In this document: piece after piece, positions 47,636 through 56,850 of the stretch | How positions within the stretch are numbered: the stretch's first letter is position 1 | How the letters are laid out: every line of letters begins with the position of its first letter | DNA from: Haladaptatus salinisoli | Lineage (GTDB): Archaea > Halobacteriota > Halobacteria > Halobacteriales > Haladaptataceae | Length of the DNA stretch: 64,000 nucleotides | Direction of reading: 5' to 3' | Assembly (NCBI RefSeq): GCF_020614375.1 | Contig: NZ_CP085327.1 | Span: 1,972,823 to 2,036,822, forward strand | The notes under the pieces: model-generated | What the model was told of the DNA's origin: nothing | What the model saw: only the letters and a program-made list of their open reading frames with translations | Database searches by the model: none | Program-made: the position numbers and the translations under genes

Positions 47636-49639
47636 CTAATCGCCGAACGGAGACGACGAACCGCGTCCGTTCGCCCGCCGCTCCGCGCGGTGTTCGCTGA
47701 TGAGTTGGTCGAGTTGCTCGGTCTTCTCCTCCCTCCGACGCTCCTCGGCCCGTTCGCGCCAGTTCTCGACGACCGCCTCGACCTCGGATTCGCGCGCCAC
47801 GGCGAGTTCGTCCACCTCCTGAATCGTCACCTCGCTCGCCGGACCGACCGGAATCTCGCGTTCGAACAGCACGTCGTCGGCCGCGTCGGAGATGCCGCCC
47901 GCCTTGAGCACGACCCGGGGGCCGATGTCGGCCAATCGCTCGGCGGTCGACCGCCCCGCGCCGCTCGCGTCGCGGAGGTAGATAACGTCGTCCTCGGCGA
48001 GACCGTAGCTCTCGTGGGCGGCGTCGATGGCGTCGTTCGTGAACTTGTCGACGGGCTTGACGGCGACGAGTCCGGCCTTCTTCTCCGCCACGTCGCTGAA
48101 GTTCGAGTGGTCGAGTTTCCACAGCTCCTTGAGGCGGGCGAGTTTGCCCTCCAGTTCCTCGACCTCCTCGTCGCGCTCGTCGAGTTCGCGCTCCAGTCGG
48201 TCGTTCTCGCGTTCGAGCCGCGATATCTCCCGGCGTTCGCGGGCCTTCCGCCGTTCCTCTCGCCGGGCGTCCACGAGTTCGCCTTCCAACTCCTCGATTC
48301 GCTCGTCCTTCGTCTCGACCGTCCCCCGCAGGTCGTCGACGTGCGACTGCAGGCGGTCGACCTGCGATTCGAGTCGCTTGATGCGTTTTTCCTCGTCGGA
48401 GAGTTCCCGAACCGTGTGTTCCGGTTCGTCCTCCTCGGGTTCGGGGTCGTCCGAGAGGTCGGCGAGCACCGCCTCGACGCTCTCGCCGCCCGCGACCACG
48501 CGGGCGGTCACCTCGCCGCGACTCATCTGCGCGGGCACCTTCCGGGCGATGCGCCGGAACTGGTCCTCGTGGCCGTCGAACGCGAACAGCGCGGCCGCCA
48601 TCGCGTCCCGCTGGTGGTCGTCGTCGTAGTTCTCGTTCCGCGTCCGGTGCTGTTTCTCGTCCACCGGAAGGTCCCGCTCCGGCGTCCACGCGGCGGCGTC
48701 GAAGCTCCGGCGGATCTTCTCGACGGTCTCGGGCATCGGCGTCACGTCCGCCGCGACGACGACCGGCCGCCCCCGTTCGATTATCCACTCGATGACGTCG
48801 GCGGTGTCGGCGGTGCGCGTGCTCCACACGTCGAGGAGGGTGCCGTCCAAGTCGGTCAGCGCGACCGCGGTCGTCGTGCCGGGGTCGACGCCGACGATGA
48901 CGTGGTCGCGGCGCTTGGCGAGGGGGTCGAACTCGATGCCGTCCCTGCGGAGGCGCTCGACTTCGATTCGCACGTCCCCCGACCGCCGCGACGAGACGGG
49001 GATGTCGCCGGGGCGCGCCTCGACCTCGAAGACGGCGTTGGCGTAGCCGCCGTACTTCTCGGTCACCTCCCGCTCGTAGTCGAGTCCCGCGCTTCGAATC
49101 TCGGACTCGACGTCGCGGGCGCACTCCTTCACCGACCCGTGGATTCGCCGGGTGAAGCGGTCTTCGCTCCACCCGCCTTTTCCGGTCGAACGCCCGCGGG
49201 ACACCTTGACGCGGGTGGTGTCGGTGAACGCCGACACCTCGTAACCGACGTTCATCGCGGCGAGGCGGGCCGCCGCCTCCGCTTCGCGCATCGGCTCCTT
49301 TCCGTAGGGAACGCCGTGACGGGACGCGACCCGCGAGAGCGGTTCCGGTCGCTCCGCGCCGGTCACCTGCACCAGCCGAGTTCCGTCCGGGAGACCCTGC
49401 AGGAGGCGGACGAGGGCGTCCTTGTCGGCGGCGAGTTCGTACATGTTGTCCGTGGCCACGAGCGCGGGTTCGTCGCGTTCGACGAGGCGCCGGAGCTTCC
49501 GGTGAGAGACCACGTCGCGGTCTATCCCCTCGCCGTCGTAGACGACGAGCGCGTAGGAGGGAGAATCGCCCCGCACGTCCCCGCTCTGGATATCGACTCC
49601 GAAGACGAGAGCGCCGAGGGCACTCGTTCGCTCACTCAC
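47636..49639 (-). CDS. DUF460 protein (RNase H-like, coiled coil)
   Basis: A 667-residue archaeal DUF460 protein. The N-terminal region starts LVFGVDIQSGDVRGDSPSYA; a second RNase H/RuvC-like motif is VIVGVDPGTTTAVALTDLDG. A later NYDDDHQRDAMAAALFAF supplies acidic residues. A long coiled coil (about residues 375-510) leads to a C-terminal domain. It is a predicted nuclease of unknown role. The start is GTG 49639, with a TATA-like TTTATATT at about 49658-49667 on the minus strand. Confidence 0.88.
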   Translation of the reverse strand: MSERTSALGALVFGVDIQSGDVRGDSPSYALVVYDGEGIDRDVVSHRKLRRLVERDEPALVATDNMYELAADKDALVRLLQGLPDGTRLVQVTGAERPEPLSRVASRHGVPYGKEPMREAEAAARLAAMNVGYEVSAFTDTTRVKVSRGRSTGKGGWSEDRFTRRIHGSVKECARDVESEIRSAGLDYEREVTEKYGGYANAVFEVEARPGDIPVSSRRSGDVRIEVERLRRDGIEFDPLAKRRDHVIVGVDPGTTTAVALTDLDGTLLDVWSTRTADTADVIEWIIERGRPVVVAADVTPMPETVEKIRRSFDAAAWTPERDLPVDEKQHRTRNENYDDDHQRDAMAAALFAFDGHEDQFRRIARKVPAQMSRGEVTARVVAGGESVEAVLADLSDDPEPEEDEPEHTVRELSDEEKRIKRLESQVDRLQSHVDDLRGTVETKDERIEELEGELVDARREERRKARERREISRLERENDRLERELDERDEEVEELEGKLARLKELWKLDHSNFSDVAEKKAGLVAVKPVDKFTNDAIDAAHESYGLAEDDVIYLRDASGAGRSTAERLADIGPRVVLKAGGISDAADDVLFEREIPVGPASEVTIQEVDELAVARESEVEAVVENWRERAEERRREEKTEQLDQLISEHRAERRANGRGSSSPFGD

Positions 49640-49858
49640 GGTTCGCGCTAGGTGCCCTCGAAATATAAATCCGGCGCGGAAATCACCGCGTGAGACCGCC
49701 GACGAAGCCGCCGATTCGACGGACGGACTCCTCGCGCGGGATCGGCCGAACGCGAGACCGCACCGGACGACCGCGACCCGCGGACGTGACCGCCCGCGTA
49801 CTATGTTCCATTCGTCCACGTTTTCCGACAGACACACCGCGTTCGGTCCGTTTCGACG

Positions 49859-49869
49859 GAAAATATATT
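49859..49869 (+). promoter_or_regulatory. TATA box of the cupin gene
   Basis: AAAATATATTA lies about 30 bases before the ATG at 49894, in otherwise GC-rich sequence. It supports the short start of the cupin gene. Confidence 0.6.
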
Positions 49870-49893
49870 ACGAATGGGAACCGACTCGGCGGT

Positions 49894-50220
49894 ATGTCCG
49901 ACGTGGTCACCAAGGCCGCCGACGCACGGCCACGGGAGTACAGCGGCGTGACGTTCGAACTGTTGGCCGTGGGCGATGAGTCGATGGTGACGAAGATGCT
50001 CTACGAGGCGGGGGACGCCGTTCGGCCGCACAGCCACCCGAACGAGCAGAGCGGGTACGTGGTCTCCGGCCGGTACAGGCTCGTCGTCGAGGGGGCGGAA
50101 GAGGTCCTCGAAGCGGGCGACAGCTACGCCATCCCCGAAGGCGTCGAGCACGAACTGGAGGCGCTCGAATCGGGCGAGGTAATCGACGTGTTCGTGCCGC
50201 CCCGCGAGGAGTATCGCTAG
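49894..50220 (+). CDS. Cupin-domain protein
   Basis: A 108-residue single cupin barrel. Motif 1 is AVRPHSHPNEQSGYVVSGRY (His-x-His...Glu metal ligands) and motif 2 is LEAGDSYAIPEGVEHELEA. Such small cupins bind a metal and act as isomerases, dioxygenases or sensors; function is undetermined. The start is set by the TATA box upstream. The stop overlaps the convergent RNase Z gene by four bases. Confidence 0.9.
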   Translation: MSDVVTKAADARPREYSGVTFELLAVGDESMVTKMLYEAGDAVRPHSHPNEQSGYVVSGRYRLVVEGAEEVLEAGDSYAIPEGVEHELEALESGEVIDVFVPPREEYR

Positions 50221-51143
50221 TTCTCGGGATACGGAACGTCGACTATCTCGCCGTCGTCGGGGACGAACACCTCGCCGTCGAAGGCGTCGTCGGCCTCCCG
50301 GAGGTGGGCCGAAACGTCGCCCGCGTAGCGCGAGGAGATGTGGGTGAGCGCGAGTCGAACCGCCCCGGCCCGGCGAGCGACCTCCGCGGCCTGTTCCGCG
50401 GTCGAGTGGGCGGTCTTTTTCGCGCGGTCCTTCCTGTCGTTCGCGAAGGTCGCGTCGTGGACGAGCAGGTCGGCGTCCTCCGCGACGGAGACGACCTGCT
50501 CGGAGGGGCGAGTGTCCCCGGTGTAGACGAATCGCCGGCCGGGGCGGGGGTCGCCGACGACCTGCTCCGGCCGGACGACGGTTCCGTCTTCGAGTTCGAC
50601 CGGCGTCCCCGCGTGGAGTCGCTGGAACTTCGGGCCGACCGGAACGCCGAGTTCCTCGGCGCGCTCGCGGTCGAACCGCCCTTTTCGGTCGTCCTCGACC
50701 AGCGCGTAGCCGAGCGAGTTGGTATCGTGGTCGGTCCTGAACGCGCGAACCTCGTACTCCTCCCGCCGGACGGCCACCTCGCCGGGGGAGACCTCCGTGA
50801 TGTGAACCGGGAACGAAGGCTGGTTGCCCGCGGCGTGGACGAGCGCGTCGATGTCGTCCCCGGTTCCGCGCGGCGCGTAGACGGTGAGCGGGTCGTCGCG
50901 CTCGTTGAAGTCCCACGTCTGCACGAGCCCGGGAATCCCGAGGACGTGGTCGCCGTGGAGGTGGGTGACGAAGAGGTCGGAGACGGTGAAGCCGGTTCCG
51001 AAGCGCATCATCTGGCGCTGCGTCCCCTCGGCGGCGTCGAACAACAGGCGGTCGCCTTCCCGGTTAACGAGGATGGCACTCGGGTTTCGCTCCGTCGTCG
51101 GCACTGCCCCGCTGGTTCCGAGGAAGGTCACGCGCATCGACAT
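50217..51143 (-). CDS. rnz: Ribonuclease Z (tRNA 3' endonuclease)
   Basis: A 308-residue RNase Z that removes 3' trailers from tRNA precursors. It has MRVTFLGTSGAVPTTERNPS at the start, the zinc motif T60-HLHGDH (61-66), LGIPGLVQTWDF, RRFVYTGDTRPSE, DLLVHDATFAND and LTHISSRY. No encoded CCA in the tRNAs here fits the need for RNase Z followed by CCA addition. An alternative ATG is two codons in. Confidence 0.96.
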   Translation of the reverse strand: MSMRVTFLGTSGAVPTTERNPSAILVNREGDRLLFDAAEGTQRQMMRFGTGFTVSDLFVTHLHGDHVLGIPGLVQTWDFNERDDPLTVYAPRGTGDDIDALVHAAGNQPSFPVHITEVSPGEVAVRREEYEVRAFRTDHDTNSLGYALVEDDRKGRFDRERAEELGVPVGPKFQRLHAGTPVELEDGTVVRPEQVVGDPRPGRRFVYTGDTRPSEQVVSVAEDADLLVHDATFANDRKDRAKKTAHSTAEQAAEVARRAGAVRLALTHISSRYAGDVSAHLREADDAFDGEVFVPDDGEIVDVPYPEN

Positions 51144-51406
51144 TCCTTCGCAGTTCGAACCCCGACGACTAAACAGCCTTCGAAAGCGTCGGCCGGGAGA
51201 GACGCCGAGGCGGGTCGGCGCGCCGGGACGAGGTGCACGGCCGGTCGCGTCCGACGGATAAGCGGGCGTTTCTCCGCCCCGTCGCCCTCCGTCCGTTGGT
51301 CGACAGGACGGCCCTAACCCCCCGAATCGCCGGCCTAGCCCGTGAACGGTCGAAGCCGTTTATCGGGCGCCTCCCCGTCTCCCCGGTCGCGGATGAGGAG
51401 GGAGAT

Positions 51407-53476
51407 ATGACACGCATTCCGAGAACAGTTAGTGCCGTACTCGTTGCTCTTCTCGTGATACTCGGCGGCGGCGTCGCGGTATCACTGGGGGCCTCAGGCC
51501 AGACGGATACAGCAGCAGAAACGCAGGTTACGGACCTGCGGGAGGACGCTCAATCGAACGAATCTCAAGCGAACGTAACCTTCGACGACCAGCAGAGCGA
51601 CGGTCGCACCGTCGTCGTCTCGTCGGTGACCGTTCCCGAGGGCGGCTTCGTCGCCATTCACGACCAGAGCTTGCTCGACGGGGACGCCATCGGTAGCGTG
51701 CTGGGCAACTCCGTGTACCTCGAACCGGGGACGCACGAGAACGTCACCGTGACGCTCGCGCGCCCCATCGAGGACAACGCGACGCTCATCGCGATGCCGC
51801 ACAAGGACACCAACGAGAACAGAGTGTACGACTTCGTCATCGGTGACGGAGCCGTCGACGGTCCGTACACCGCGGACGACCAGGCCGTCGTCGACGACGC
51901 CCGAGTCCTGGTGGAGGAAGGCGAACGTCCGACGCAAGACGGACAGCTTCCCGAACAGCTCGTGTTCCATGTCGAATCGCTGAGCATCGCGGAGTGGTCG
52001 TTCGTCGTCGGTGACAGCACCGACCCCGACCGCACCGAGATCATCAGGAACCTCGAACTGGAGGACGAGACGGTTCGCCTCAACGCGACGGCCCTGCTCC
52101 GGAACGAATCGATGCGGGACGTCGTCCAACGCGAACGAGGCGTCTCGCAGGAAGACGCCGAGGCGGCGGCCAAAGACGCGCAGAAGTCGGCCGAAAAGCA
52201 CGACGCGACCGTGCCGAGCGACCTCGACACCGTCCGCGTCGTGCTCCGCGACATCACCGTCCAGAACGTGACGTTCGTCGTGGAGTTACCGCAGAACCTG
52301 AACGTTTCGGAGATGCCGGGTCAACCCGGAATACCGGAGCAGCCGCAGCAACTCGACGCGAACGTCACCTTCGAGAACCAGACCAGCGACGGCGAGACGG
52401 TCACCATCGATTCGGTCACCATGTCGGAGGGCGGCTTCGTCACGCTCCACAACCGGAGCCTCCTCGACGGTAACGTCGTCGGAAGCGTCGTCGGTTCGTC
52501 GGAGTACCTCGAACCGGGGACGCACGAGAACGTCACCGTGACGCTGGACGAACCGCTCACCGAGAGCCAACCGCTCATCGCCATGCCGCACCTCGACACG
52601 AACGGCAATCAGCAGTACGACTTCGTCGCATCCGGCGGAGCCGAAGACCTGCCGTACGTCGTGAACGGGGAGGTCGTCGTCGATCCGGCGCTGGTGCGCG
52701 TCGAAGGCGGAGCGGAGACGACCGCGGAAACGACGACGACCACGACCGCGGAGACGACCACGGCGGCCGAAGAGACCACGACGCCCGCGGAGACCACCGC
52801 AGCCGAGGAAACGACGACGACGCCCGAGGAGACGACCACCGCCGCTGAAGAGACGACCACGACGGCGGAGACGACGACCGCCGCCCGAGAGGGCGGACAG
52901 GTCCAGACCGTCTCCGACCTCGGCCCGTCGCTCGCCGTCGAAGGCAGCCCCGAAGCGCCGCTGAACGCGACCGTCGGCGAGACGCTGGTCGTGAACGCGA
53001 CGGTCACCAACCCCACCGAGTCGGAGCTCACGCAACCCGTCGACTACCGACTGGAGGGCGCGGTGCTCCAGCGCCAGAACGTCACGCTCGGACCCGGTGA
53101 AAGCACGAACGTCACGTTCGAGATCGACACGAGCAACGTCGACCCCGGAACGTACACGCACGGCGTGTACACCCGAAACTTCGGCAGAGTCAGTGCGATA
53201 ACGCTCGAAGCGGCCGGGGGCGCGAACCAGACGACCACGGCGAACGCGACGACGACCACGACGGCTAAGGAGACGACCACGGCGGCGGAGGAGACGACCA
53301 CCGCTGCCGAAGAGACGACCACGACGGCTAAGGAGACGACCACGGCGGCGGACGGGACGACCGTTGCGGAGACGACCGCCGCGGAAACGACGCCCGCTGA
53401 CGGAGCGACGACCACCGCCGCGGAGACGACGACCGAAGCGAACGCGACGACCGCCGGAGAGACGACGACCGCGTAG
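51407..53476 (+). CDS. Secreted DUF7282-repeat protein with Thr-rich stalks
   Basis: A 689-residue exported protein. Residues 1-28 are a signal peptide (AVLVALLVILGGGVAVSLG). Two or three related domains follow: NVTFDDQQSDGRTVVVSSVT (about 43) and NVTFENQTSDGETVTIDSVT (about 318), each with EGGFV and EYLEPGTHENVTVTL, matching DUF7282. Two Thr/Glu/Ala-rich blocks (about 440-500 and 605-689) are mucin-like and probably O-glycosylated. A CARDB-like domain lies between them. It ends in TTTA with no PGF-CTERM anchor. Confidence 0.85.
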   Translation: MTRIPRTVSAVLVALLVILGGGVAVSLGASGQTDTAAETQVTDLREDAQSNESQANVTFDDQQSDGRTVVVSSVTVPEGGFVAIHDQSLLDGDAIGSVLGNSVYLEPGTHENVTVTLARPIEDNATLIAMPHKDTNENRVYDFVIGDGAVDGPYTADDQAVVDDARVLVEEGERPTQDGQLPEQLVFHVESLSIAEWSFVVGDSTDPDRTEIIRNLELEDETVRLNATALLRNESMRDVVQRERGVSQEDAEAAAKDAQKSAEKHDATVPSDLDTVRVVLRDITVQNVTFVVELPQNLNVSEMPGQPGIPEQPQQLDANVTFENQTSDGETVTIDSVTMSEGGFVTLHNRSLLDGNVVGSVVGSSEYLEPGTHENVTVTLDEPLTESQPLIAMPHLDTNGNQQYDFVASGGAEDLPYVVNGEVVVDPALVRVEGGAETTAETTTTTTAETTTAAEETTTPAETTAAEETTTTPEETTTAAEETTTTAETTTAAREGGQVQTVSDLGPSLAVEGSPEAPLNATVGETLVVNATVTNPTESELTQPVDYRLEGAVLQRQNVTLGPGESTNVTFEIDTSNVDPGTYTHGVYTRNFGRVSAITLEAAGGANQTTTANATTTTTAKETTTAAEETTTAAEETTTTAKETTTAADGTTVAETTAAETTPADGATTTAAETTTEANATTAGETTTA

Positions 53477-53559
53477 GTACCGCTCGGCTCCGCGACTGAC
53501 CCATTTTTCGCGCGGGGCAACCGACCGATTCTTGTTCGGCGACCGTTTAGGATAGCTCG

Positions 53560-54615
53560 ATGGAGTCGCCGCTGTGGACCGAGACGTACGCGCCCGACCT
53601 CTCCGACCTGCCCCAGCCGGAGGTACGCGACTACCTGGAGCGGGCGGTGGACGAGCCGATAAACCTCGTGCTCTACGGGCCGGAGGGGAGCGGGAAGACC
53701 GCCGCCGTGCGGGCGCTGGCGAGCGCGGCGCACGACGACCCGGACAACGACCTCGTGGAGATAAACGTCGCGGACTTCTTCGACCGAACGAAAAAGGAGA
53801 TTCGGGAGGATCCGCGCTTTTCGAACTTCCTCCAGGGCCAGACGGAGTTCTCGAAGCAGTACCGTCGCGGGTCGGGCCAGTCGAAAAAGTACAAGCGAAA
53901 CTGGTCGAAGCGGGAGATGATAAACCACGTTCTCAAGGAGTACGCGGGCTACGCACCCTCCTCGGGCGAGTACAAGACCATCGTACTCGACAACGCCGAG
54001 GCCATCCGCGAGGACTTCCAGCAGGCGCTCCGCCGGGTGATGGAGCGGTACCACGAGACGACGCAGTTCGTCATCACGACGCGCCAGCCGACGAAGCTCA
54101 TCCCGCCCATCAAGTCGCGGTGTTTCCCCGTCTCGATGCGAAAGCCGACGGAGGCCGAGGTCGTCTCCGTGCTGGAGTCGATTCTGGACGCGGAGGGCGT
54201 CGAGTACGACGAGGGCGGCGTCGAACTGATCGCGGGCTACTCGAAAGGGAATCTGCGGCAGGCGATTCTGTACGCGCAACTGCTCTACGAGCAGGAAGGC
54301 GAGGTGAGCAGCGAGGGGTACCGTGTTCTCCGCGAGTTCGGCATCCAGGGTCGCGTCGCGGAGATGCTCGACGCGGCCGAGGCGGGCGAGTTCAAAGACG
54401 CCCGCAAGGAACTGGACGAACTGCTCGTCGACGAGGGGTACAGCGGTACCGAGGTGCTCGAAGAGATACTGGAGAACTTCGGACAGAACCGGTATCAGGG
54501 CGACGAACTCGCCGAAGCCGTCCTGCTCGCGGCGGAGGTCGATATGGACCTGACGCAGGGGACGAACGACAGGCTCCACATCTCGCACCTGCTCGCCGAA
54601 CTGGGTGCGGACTGA
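53560..54615 (+). CDS. rfcC: Replication factor C small subunit (RfcC-type)
   Basis: A 351-residue AAA+ clamp-loader subunit that helps load PCNA on DNA. WTETYAPDLSDLPQPE opens it. Walker A is YGPEGSGKTAAVRAL. The Walker B region is KTIVLDNAEA, with Asn in place of the usual Glu, a feature of the second haloarchaeal small subunit. A basic insert (GSGQSKKYKRNWSKREM) follows. The sensor region is RCFPVSMRKPTEAE after IPPIKSRC, and GNLRQAILYAQLL is sensor 2. It is likely a partner of RfcA and RfcB encoded elsewhere. Confidence 0.94.
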   Translation: MESPLWTETYAPDLSDLPQPEVRDYLERAVDEPINLVLYGPEGSGKTAAVRALASAAHDDPDNDLVEINVADFFDRTKKEIREDPRFSNFLQGQTEFSKQYRRGSGQSKKYKRNWSKREMINHVLKEYAGYAPSSGEYKTIVLDNAEAIREDFQQALRRVMERYHETTQFVITTRQPTKLIPPIKSRCFPVSMRKPTEAEVVSVLESILDAEGVEYDEGGVELIAGYSKGNLRQAILYAQLLYEQEGEVSSEGYRVLREFGIQGRVAEMLDAAEAGEFKDARKELDELLVDEGYSGTEVLEEILENFGQNRYQGDELAEAVLLAAEVDMDLTQGTNDRLHISHLLAELGAD

Positions 54616-54730
54616 CGGCGGTTCGACCGATTTCGTGGATTCGGACACCGACTCCGGTTCCGCGTCCGGCGCGAGTAACGCTATCACTTCTCACGAACGT
54701 TTTTCTCGTCCGTCACCTTGCTATCGTGAT

Positions 54731-55270
54731 ATGCCCGGCCCCACCTTTCTCTCCGGCGACCGAATCGACCTCCGAACCGTCGAGGAAGAGGACCTCGATT
54801 TCCTGCAAGCGACCGTCAACGACCCCGCCGTCCGACCGACCATCGGCGGTCACTCGCCCGTCAACGGCCACCAGGAGCGCGAGTGGTACGAAGAGCGCGC
54901 GTCGGACGACGACCACACCTACCTCCTCGTCTGTCGGGACGGGGAACCGATGGGCATCGTCAGTCTCCATCCGAAGGACTCGACGGGCGTGAACGGGGAA
55001 ATCGGCATCTTCCTCGCAGAGGAGTTCTGGGGCGAGGGGTACGGCACCGAGGCCAGTCGGCTCATCACCGACTACGCCTTCCGCGAACGCCGCCACCACC
55101 GCGTCGTGGCCCGGGTCTTCGAGGGGAACGTCGGTTCGGCGCGCATCTGGGAAAAACTCGGCTTCCGCCACGAGGGAACCCACGTCGAAGCGGAGTTCGT
55201 GGACGGCGAGTACGTCGACGTCGAGTTCTACGGAATCACGGAAGACGAGTGGTTCGACCGGGACGGATAG
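54731..55270 (+). CDS. GNAT acetyltransferase (RimJ/RimL type)
   Basis: A 179-residue GNAT enzyme, paralogue of the one at 32350-32892 (both start MPGP, share a LRTVEEEDLDFLQ-like block and end in EDEW/ADEW). The acetyl-CoA motif is AEEFWGEGYGTEASRLITDY. RRHHRVVARVFEGNVGSARIWEKLGF completes the fold. Probable substrate is a protein N terminus or small amine. The ATG at 54731 is preferred over an ATG-like start in a noisy upstream extension. Confidence 0.92.
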   Translation: MPGPTFLSGDRIDLRTVEEEDLDFLQATVNDPAVRPTIGGHSPVNGHQEREWYEERASDDDHTYLLVCRDGEPMGIVSLHPKDSTGVNGEIGIFLAEEFWGEGYGTEASRLITDYAFRERRHHRVVARVFEGNVGSARIWEKLGFRHEGTHVEAEFVDGEYVDVEFYGITEDEWFDRDG

Positions 55271-55339
55271 ATTAGAACGCGGAAATTCGACCGAGACGCG
55301 CGGCTCGCGGTCGGTTCTCGTCGGCGGAAGGGAGGAGGA

Positions 55340-55489
55340 TTACGCGCTCCGCGATTCCTTGCTCTTCGGGCGAAGATTGCTGTACCCGCACTTGCGGCAG
55401 CGGTCGGCTCGCTTCGGGTTGCGGGCGTTACACCGCATACAGATCATCTTTTCGAGCGTTCGTCTCTCCGCTGCGTCGAAACTGGCCAT
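55340..55489 (-). CDS. rpl40e: 50S ribosomal protein L40e
   Basis: A 49-residue zinc-ribbon ribosomal protein. [20 protein letters not shown] is a C-x2-C-x10-C-x2-C zinc site, followed by [15 protein letters not shown]. The head [15 protein letters not shown] matches archaeal L40e. It is followed upstream on the same strand by tsr3, an association seen in other haloarchaea. Too short for most gene callers but unmistakable. Confidence 0.95.
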   Translation of the reverse strand: MASFDAAERRTLEKMICMRCNARNPKRADRCRKCGYSNLRPKSKESRSA

Positions 55490-55580
55490 ACGGACCGATT
55501 TCTTCCGGCGCGGTTAAACGCTTTCGAGTCGGCGCGCCCTCCTCGACCGAGTCGCTCTCGCACTCGGCGAGTCGCGCCGG

Positions 55581-56081
55581 TCACTCGCCCGCGTCGAGGT
55601 ACTCCCGCTGTACCGCGACCACCCCGCTCGAATCCTCGCAGTCCGCGTACCGCCGGAGCGGTTCCGCGTTCAGTTCGAGGAACGTCTCGCCCCAGCGGAA
55701 CTTCGAGAGGATTCGCTCGGCGTGGTCGCGCTCGCCGAGGACGCAGAGCGCCGCCGCGAACGCTTCCACGGTGTTCAGCCGAAACGGTTTGCCGTAGTTG
55801 ACCGGGTTCGCGGCGACGAGGAAGGGGAGCGCCCGGTGGACGCCGGGCATCTCGAACAGCGCCCGCTCGGCGCTCTCCCACGAGCAGTCGAGGGCGACGA
55901 GGTTCTCGCTCTCCTCCCGGTCGGCGGGCGAGAGCGCCCGCTCCGCGTGCGGATTGAGCACGATTCCGTACGGCGTGGCGCGGGTCGTGCGGTGGAGCTC
56001 TGCGAGGTCGAATCGCGCGAGTTTTCGCGCCGTGCACTTCTTCGGGTCGTCGTCACCCTCGTAGCGGACGTGGAGGTTCAC
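55581..56081 (-). CDS. tsr3: Tsr3 (DUF367) rRNA aminocarboxypropyltransferase
   Basis: A 166-residue Tsr3 homologue, which transfers the aminocarboxypropyl group of SAM to a conserved small-subunit rRNA nucleotide. [23 protein letters not shown] opens the family, then [51 protein letters not shown] and [19 protein letters not shown] at 56081 gives the usual length; another GTG lies eight codons upstream. It is adjacent to rpl40e. Confidence 0.92.
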   Translation of the reverse strand: MNLHVRYEGDDDPKKCTARKLARFDLAELHRTTRATPYGIVLNPHAERALSPADREESENLVALDCSWESAERALFEMPGVHRALPFLVAANPVNYGKPFRLNTVEAFAAALCVLGERDHAERILSKFRWGETFLELNAEPLRRYADCEDSSGVVAVQREYLDAGE

Positions 56082-56419
56082 CGTTCGACGGTTGGCGCGG
56101 CGCACTCAAAAGCGGTGCGGAGCGGGACGAAACGCGACGGAAGCGGCTGAGGCGGAGAGACGGGCGCGGGGAGACGGGAACGGCGGAGCGGTGTACGGCG
56201 GAGGGCCGCCCCGCCGGGGACGCGGGGCGGCGTGGAAACAAAATCGCTCGGAGTACTGACTGGGCCGGGCGGGTCTCCCGGCGAGTGGTCGTTTCGTCGG
56301 ATTCGGTATGATGTTTTATATGAACGCTACGAACCGGTCCCGAGCGCTCCCGAGAACTCGGACCCTCTCGATAGACTCGCGCCGGGACGCTGAAGGGGGT
56401 CGTCTCCGTCTGCTTCCGT
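56082..56419. other. Intergenic region with a GC hairpin and an AT-rich promoter
   Basis: No gene was seen here. A perfect 9-base inverted repeat (GCCGCCCCG 56205-56213, CGGGGCGGC 56223-56231) with a 9-base loop could form a stable hairpin. TTTTATAT near 56313-56320 is a TATA-like element about 100 bases before the gene at 56420, so the transcript would have an unusually long leader of about 75 bases. Confidence 0.5.
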
Positions 56420-56746
56420 ATGAACGCCGAATCGGCCGTCCGCGGCTACTACGACGCCATCGACGCGCACGACTACGAGACGTTCGCCGGCCTGCTCGCG
56501 CCGGACGTGGTTCACCGCCGGCCCGACCGAACCATCGAGGGCCGCGAGACGCTCGTCGGATTCATGCGCGACGACCGCCCCGACAAGCGGACGACCCACG
56601 AGGTTCGCCGCGTGTTCGAGGGCGGGGCGTCGGCGGTCGCTGAGGGCCGACTGCTCGACTCCGGCGGGGAGGAACTGTTCGCGTTCGTCGACGCGTTCTC
56701 GATTTCCGACGGGCGAATCGAAGAAATCAGGACGTACACGCGCTGA
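56420..56746 (+). CDS. SnoaL/NTF2-like protein
   Basis: A 108-residue single NTF2-fold domain. AVRGYYDAIDAHDYETFAGLLAPDVVHRRPD is the typical opening helix and cone strand, then FVDAFSISDGRIEEIRTYTR is the closing pair. This fold includes polyketide cyclases, isomerases and small regulators. Substrate unknown. The TATA element lies unusually far upstream, leaving a long 5' leader. Confidence 0.88.
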   Translation: MNAESAVRGYYDAIDAHDYETFAGLLAPDVVHRRPDRTIEGRETLVGFMRDDRPDKRTTHEVRRVFEGGASAVAEGRLLDSGGEELFAFVDAFSISDGRIEEIRTYTR

Positions 56747-56850
56747 GAGTTCGGTCGAGGGATTTCTCGCCCGAGCGATAGAAGCTCGATTCGGCAGTTT
56801 ACATATCAACCCGCCGTTTTTCGTCATTTGCTACCCTGGTACACGGAAAG

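Noticed and set aside
47040..49172. A 710-codon minus frame over the DUF460 gene
   Set aside because: Out-of-frame shadow, extremely Arg/Gly-rich, no family motif.
52720..53475. Repeats of GAGACGACCACG type
   Set aside because: They encode the Thr/Glu/Ala stalk of a secreted protein, not intergenic repeats.
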